Shown in pieces: positions 5,434 to 6,454 of a DNA stretch of 6,454 nt. The translations under genes and the position numbers were made by a program. The notes beneath the pieces were generated by a model that saw only the letters and a program-made list of their open reading frames with translations, searched no databases and had not been told where the DNA came from. Every line of letters starts with the position of its first letter. Positions within the stretch are counted from its first letter, which is position 1. Source of the stretch: an uncultured Oscillospiraceae bacterium (GTDB lineage Bacteria > Bacillota > Clostridia > Oscillospirales > Acutalibacteraceae); the NCBI GenBank assembly GCA_900549945.1, contig URQJ01000104.1:1-6454 (forward strand), written 5' to 3'.

Positions 5434-5529
5434 TCGTCGATACGAACACCGCCGCCTGCCACCGGGTAGGCGGAGCGCGTGCCCACAGAAAGCCGTTAGG
5501 TCTCAGAAGGCTTTCTGCGGGCATTTTTT
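5434..5529 (+). promoter_or_regulatory. Structured leader of the MATE gene ending in a terminator; candidate attenuator or riboswitch
   Basis: The predicted RNA starts near 5435 and folds into a small TCGT/ACGA hairpin (5434-5445), a hairpin CCGCCT (5452-5457) with AGGCGG (5468-5473) around a 10-nt loop, and then the terminator at 5480-5529. The arrangement of promoter, small domain, terminator and efflux gene is typical of transcription attenuation by a ligand, a ribosome or a protein. I compared it from memory with guanidine, ZTP, PreQ1, THF, purine, TPP, fluoride, Mn and c-di-GMP riboswitches and saw no match. No clear antiterminator pairing was found by eye, so a stand-alone RNA of about 95 nt is the main alternative. 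Confidence 0.45.
5480..5529 (+). terminator. Strong intrinsic terminator inside the MATE leader
   Basis: The arms at 5480-5494 and 5509-5523 pair over 14 bp (TGCCC and CAGAAAGCC with GGCTTTCTG and GGGCA) with one A-C mismatch and a 14-nt loop. The stem is followed directly by TTTTTT (5524-5529). It lies between the promoter at 5400-5428 and the MATE start codon, so it should stop most transcripts unless read-through is induced. Confidence 0.75.
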
Positions 5530-5560
5530 GTGCGGCCGCACGGGGAATCCCCGGCCGCAC
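5530..5560 (+). repeat. Second strong hairpin between terminator and MATE ribosome site
   Basis: GTGCGGCC (5530-5537) pairs with GGCCGCAC (5553-5560). After a 4-nt bulge, GGGG (5542-5545) pairs with CCCC (5549-5552) around an AAT loop. It starts at the base after the U tract of the terminator and is followed by CGATTTTC, a poor tail. It may be a backup terminator, an RNA stabiliser for the processed mRNA, or part of an alternative fold with the upstream leader. Confidence 0.55.
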
Positions 5561-5580
5561 CGATTTTCACAAACCACATG

Positions 5581-5587
5581 GGAAGGA
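5581..5587 (+). promoter_or_regulatory. Ribosome binding site of the MATE gene
   Basis: GGAAGGA lies 9 nt before the ATG at 5597. An in-frame TAA at 5591-5593 rules out any earlier start. Confidence 0.7.
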
Positions 5588-5596
5588 ACATAAACT

Positions 5597-6454
5597 ATGC
5601 TGCGAACCTACCTGCGCTTTGTCCTGCAAAGCGTGCTCGGCATGCTCGGGCTCTCCGTCTACATCCTCGCGGATACCTTTTTCATCGCGAACTACATCGG
5701 CGCGGACGCGCTTGCCGCGCTCAACCTTGCGCTGCCGGTCTACGGCATCATCAACGGCACCGGGCTTCTGATCGGCATCGGCGGCGCGACGCGCTACACC
5801 ATCTGCCGCACGCGGAAATCCGGAAGCTGTGGTTCCGCTTTCTCCGGGAGCCTGCTGCTCGCCGCCGCGGCCGCGCTCGTTTTCGTGTGCGCCGGCCTGT
5901 TTTTTTCGGATGCGATCGCCCGGCTGCTCGGGGCCTCGGGCGGCGTGCTCGAGCCGGCGACCGTTTATTTGCGGGTCTGCTGCCTGTTTTCGCCGCTTTT
6001 CCTGCTGAATAACATCCTCGTCGCCTTCACGCGAAACGACAACGCACCGGGGCGAGGCATGGCGGCGATGCTGATCGGCTCTTTCGCCAATATCGTGATG
6101 GACTGGTACCTCGTCTGCATCGCAGGCATGGGCATGTTCGGCGCGGTGCTCGCGACCGGCATGTCGCCGGTATTCGGCATCGCGGTGTGCCTGTGCCGCA
6201 GGCGCGGCTACCGCCCCGCCCGAGCCGGGATTTTTGCGGAAATCCCGCGGATCTTCGGCGCGGGCTTCTCGGCATTCGTCGGCGAGCTCTCCTCCACGGT
6301 CGTGATCCTCGTGTTCAACTATCTGCTGCTCGCGCTTGCCGGCAACACGGCGGTGGCGGCCTACGGGATCATCGCGAACGTGGCGCTCGTCGCGACCGCG
6401 ATGCTGACCGGCGCGGCGCAGGGCGCCCAGCCGCTTTTCAGCCGCGCCTTTGCG
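5597..6454 (+). CDS. MATE family efflux transporter, N-terminal 286 residues (cut by the window edge)
   Basis: MATE proteins export cationic drugs or metabolites across the cytoplasmic membrane in exchange for Na+ or H+. The visible part covers the first six-helix half (about 1-200) and the start of the second half. Family signatures are ADTFFIANYIGADALAALNL at about 25-44, NDNAPGRGMAAMLIGSFANI at about 147-166, MGMFGAVLATGMS at 178-190, GELSSTVVILVFN at 229-241 and GAAQGAQPLFS at 272-282. A full member has about 450 residues, so roughly 160 are beyond the edge. The N-terminus is short, with helix 1 starting within the first ten residues, but the start is fixed by the upstream stop. The substrate cannot be read from the sequence. 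The preceding promoter, palindromes and leader terminator suggest inducible expression. Confidence 0.95.
   Translation, partial: MLRTYLRFVLQSVLGMLGLSVYILADTFFIANYIGADALAALNLALPVYGIINGTGLLIGIGGATRYTICRTRKSGSCGSAFSGSLLLAAAAALVFVCAGLFFSDAIARLLGASGGVLEPATVYLRVCCLFSPLFLLNNILVAFTRNDNAPGRGMAAMLIGSFANIVMDWYLVCIAGMGMFGAVLATGMSPVFGIAVCLCRRRGYRPARAGIFAEIPRIFGAGFSAFVGELSSTVVILVFNYLLLALAGNTAVAAYGIIANVALVATAMLTGAAQGAQPLFSRAFA

Larger units (their letters stand above)
5275..5596. other. Divergent intergenic region between the flavoprotein and MATE genes
   Basis: No protein gene is supported here. The left part (5281-5390) holds the flavoprotein ribosome site, a weak minus-strand promoter candidate and a run of seven A. 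The centre (5388-5428) holds palindromes that overlap a near-consensus plus-strand promoter. The right part (5434-5596) is a leader of about 160 nt for the MATE gene with at least three hairpins, one a strong intrinsic terminator. Confidence 0.65.

Noticed and set aside
5434..5529. Small SRP RNA or ZTP riboswitch in the MATE leader
   Set aside because: The GGTCTCAGAAGG apex only loosely recalls the SRP loop, lacking its GGAA tetraloop and asymmetric bulge, and the ZTP signature CCGCCTGGGC is absent.
4776..5771. A 331-codon plus-strand frame across the flavoprotein gene, the intergenic region and the MATE start
   Set aside because: It runs through three unrelated segments, and the real genes on both sides have family motifs and ribosome sites; the product is a basic shadow translation.
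1..6454. tRNA, rRNA, CRISPR, insertion sequence or phage genes
   Set aside because: No cloverleaf, regularly spaced direct repeats, transposase motifs or terminal inverted repeats flanking a gene were seen.

Overview
The window is GC-rich bacterial DNA with four complete protein genes and one gene cut by the right edge. It suggests a high-GC anaerobic or microaerophilic Firmicute, most likely a clostridial gut lineage of the Oscillospirales type. The reasons are the AAAGGAG and AAGGGAG ribosome sites, the Trk potassium system with a two-RCK-domain TrkA, the flavin/Rieske protein in its clostridial short form, and the frequent U-tailed hairpins. The lineage is an inference; there is no rRNA or other marker here.

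Layout from left to right. Positions 1-169 hold no recognisable gene, but contain an 85-nt nested inverted repeat just downstream of trkH. Positions 170-3004 (minus strand) are a trkA-trkH operon: TrkA is the cytoplasmic RCK regulatory subunit and TrkH the membrane K+ channel subunit. Positions 3005-3335 are a divergent intergenic region with a terminator/antiterminator-like pair in front of trkA and a second, orphan, bidirectional terminator-like hairpin. Positions 3336-3965 (plus strand) encode an Fe/Mn superoxide dismutase. Positions 3934-5274 (minus strand) encode a flavoprotein oxidoreductase with a C-terminal Rieske 2Fe-2S domain; it converges on and overlaps the dismutase gene by 32 bp. 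Positions 5275-5596 are a second divergent intergenic region with a very good promoter for the gene to its right, palindromes inside that promoter, a minus-strand terminator-like hairpin, and a leader with tandem hairpins. Positions 5597-6454 (plus strand) are the first 286 codons of a MATE-family efflux transporter.

The genes fit a theme of homeostasis and stress: potassium uptake, superoxide removal, a redox flavoprotein of unknown substrate and a drug/metabolite exporter. All the coding regions look intact and belong to known families. The least explained material is non-coding. Each of the two divergent regions carries U-tailed hairpins between promoter and gene, or where no annotated upstream gene needs one, so leader attenuation or unannotated small RNAs are plausible. 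I found no tRNA, rRNA, CRISPR array, insertion sequence or phage gene, and nothing that is clearly a new multi-gene system.
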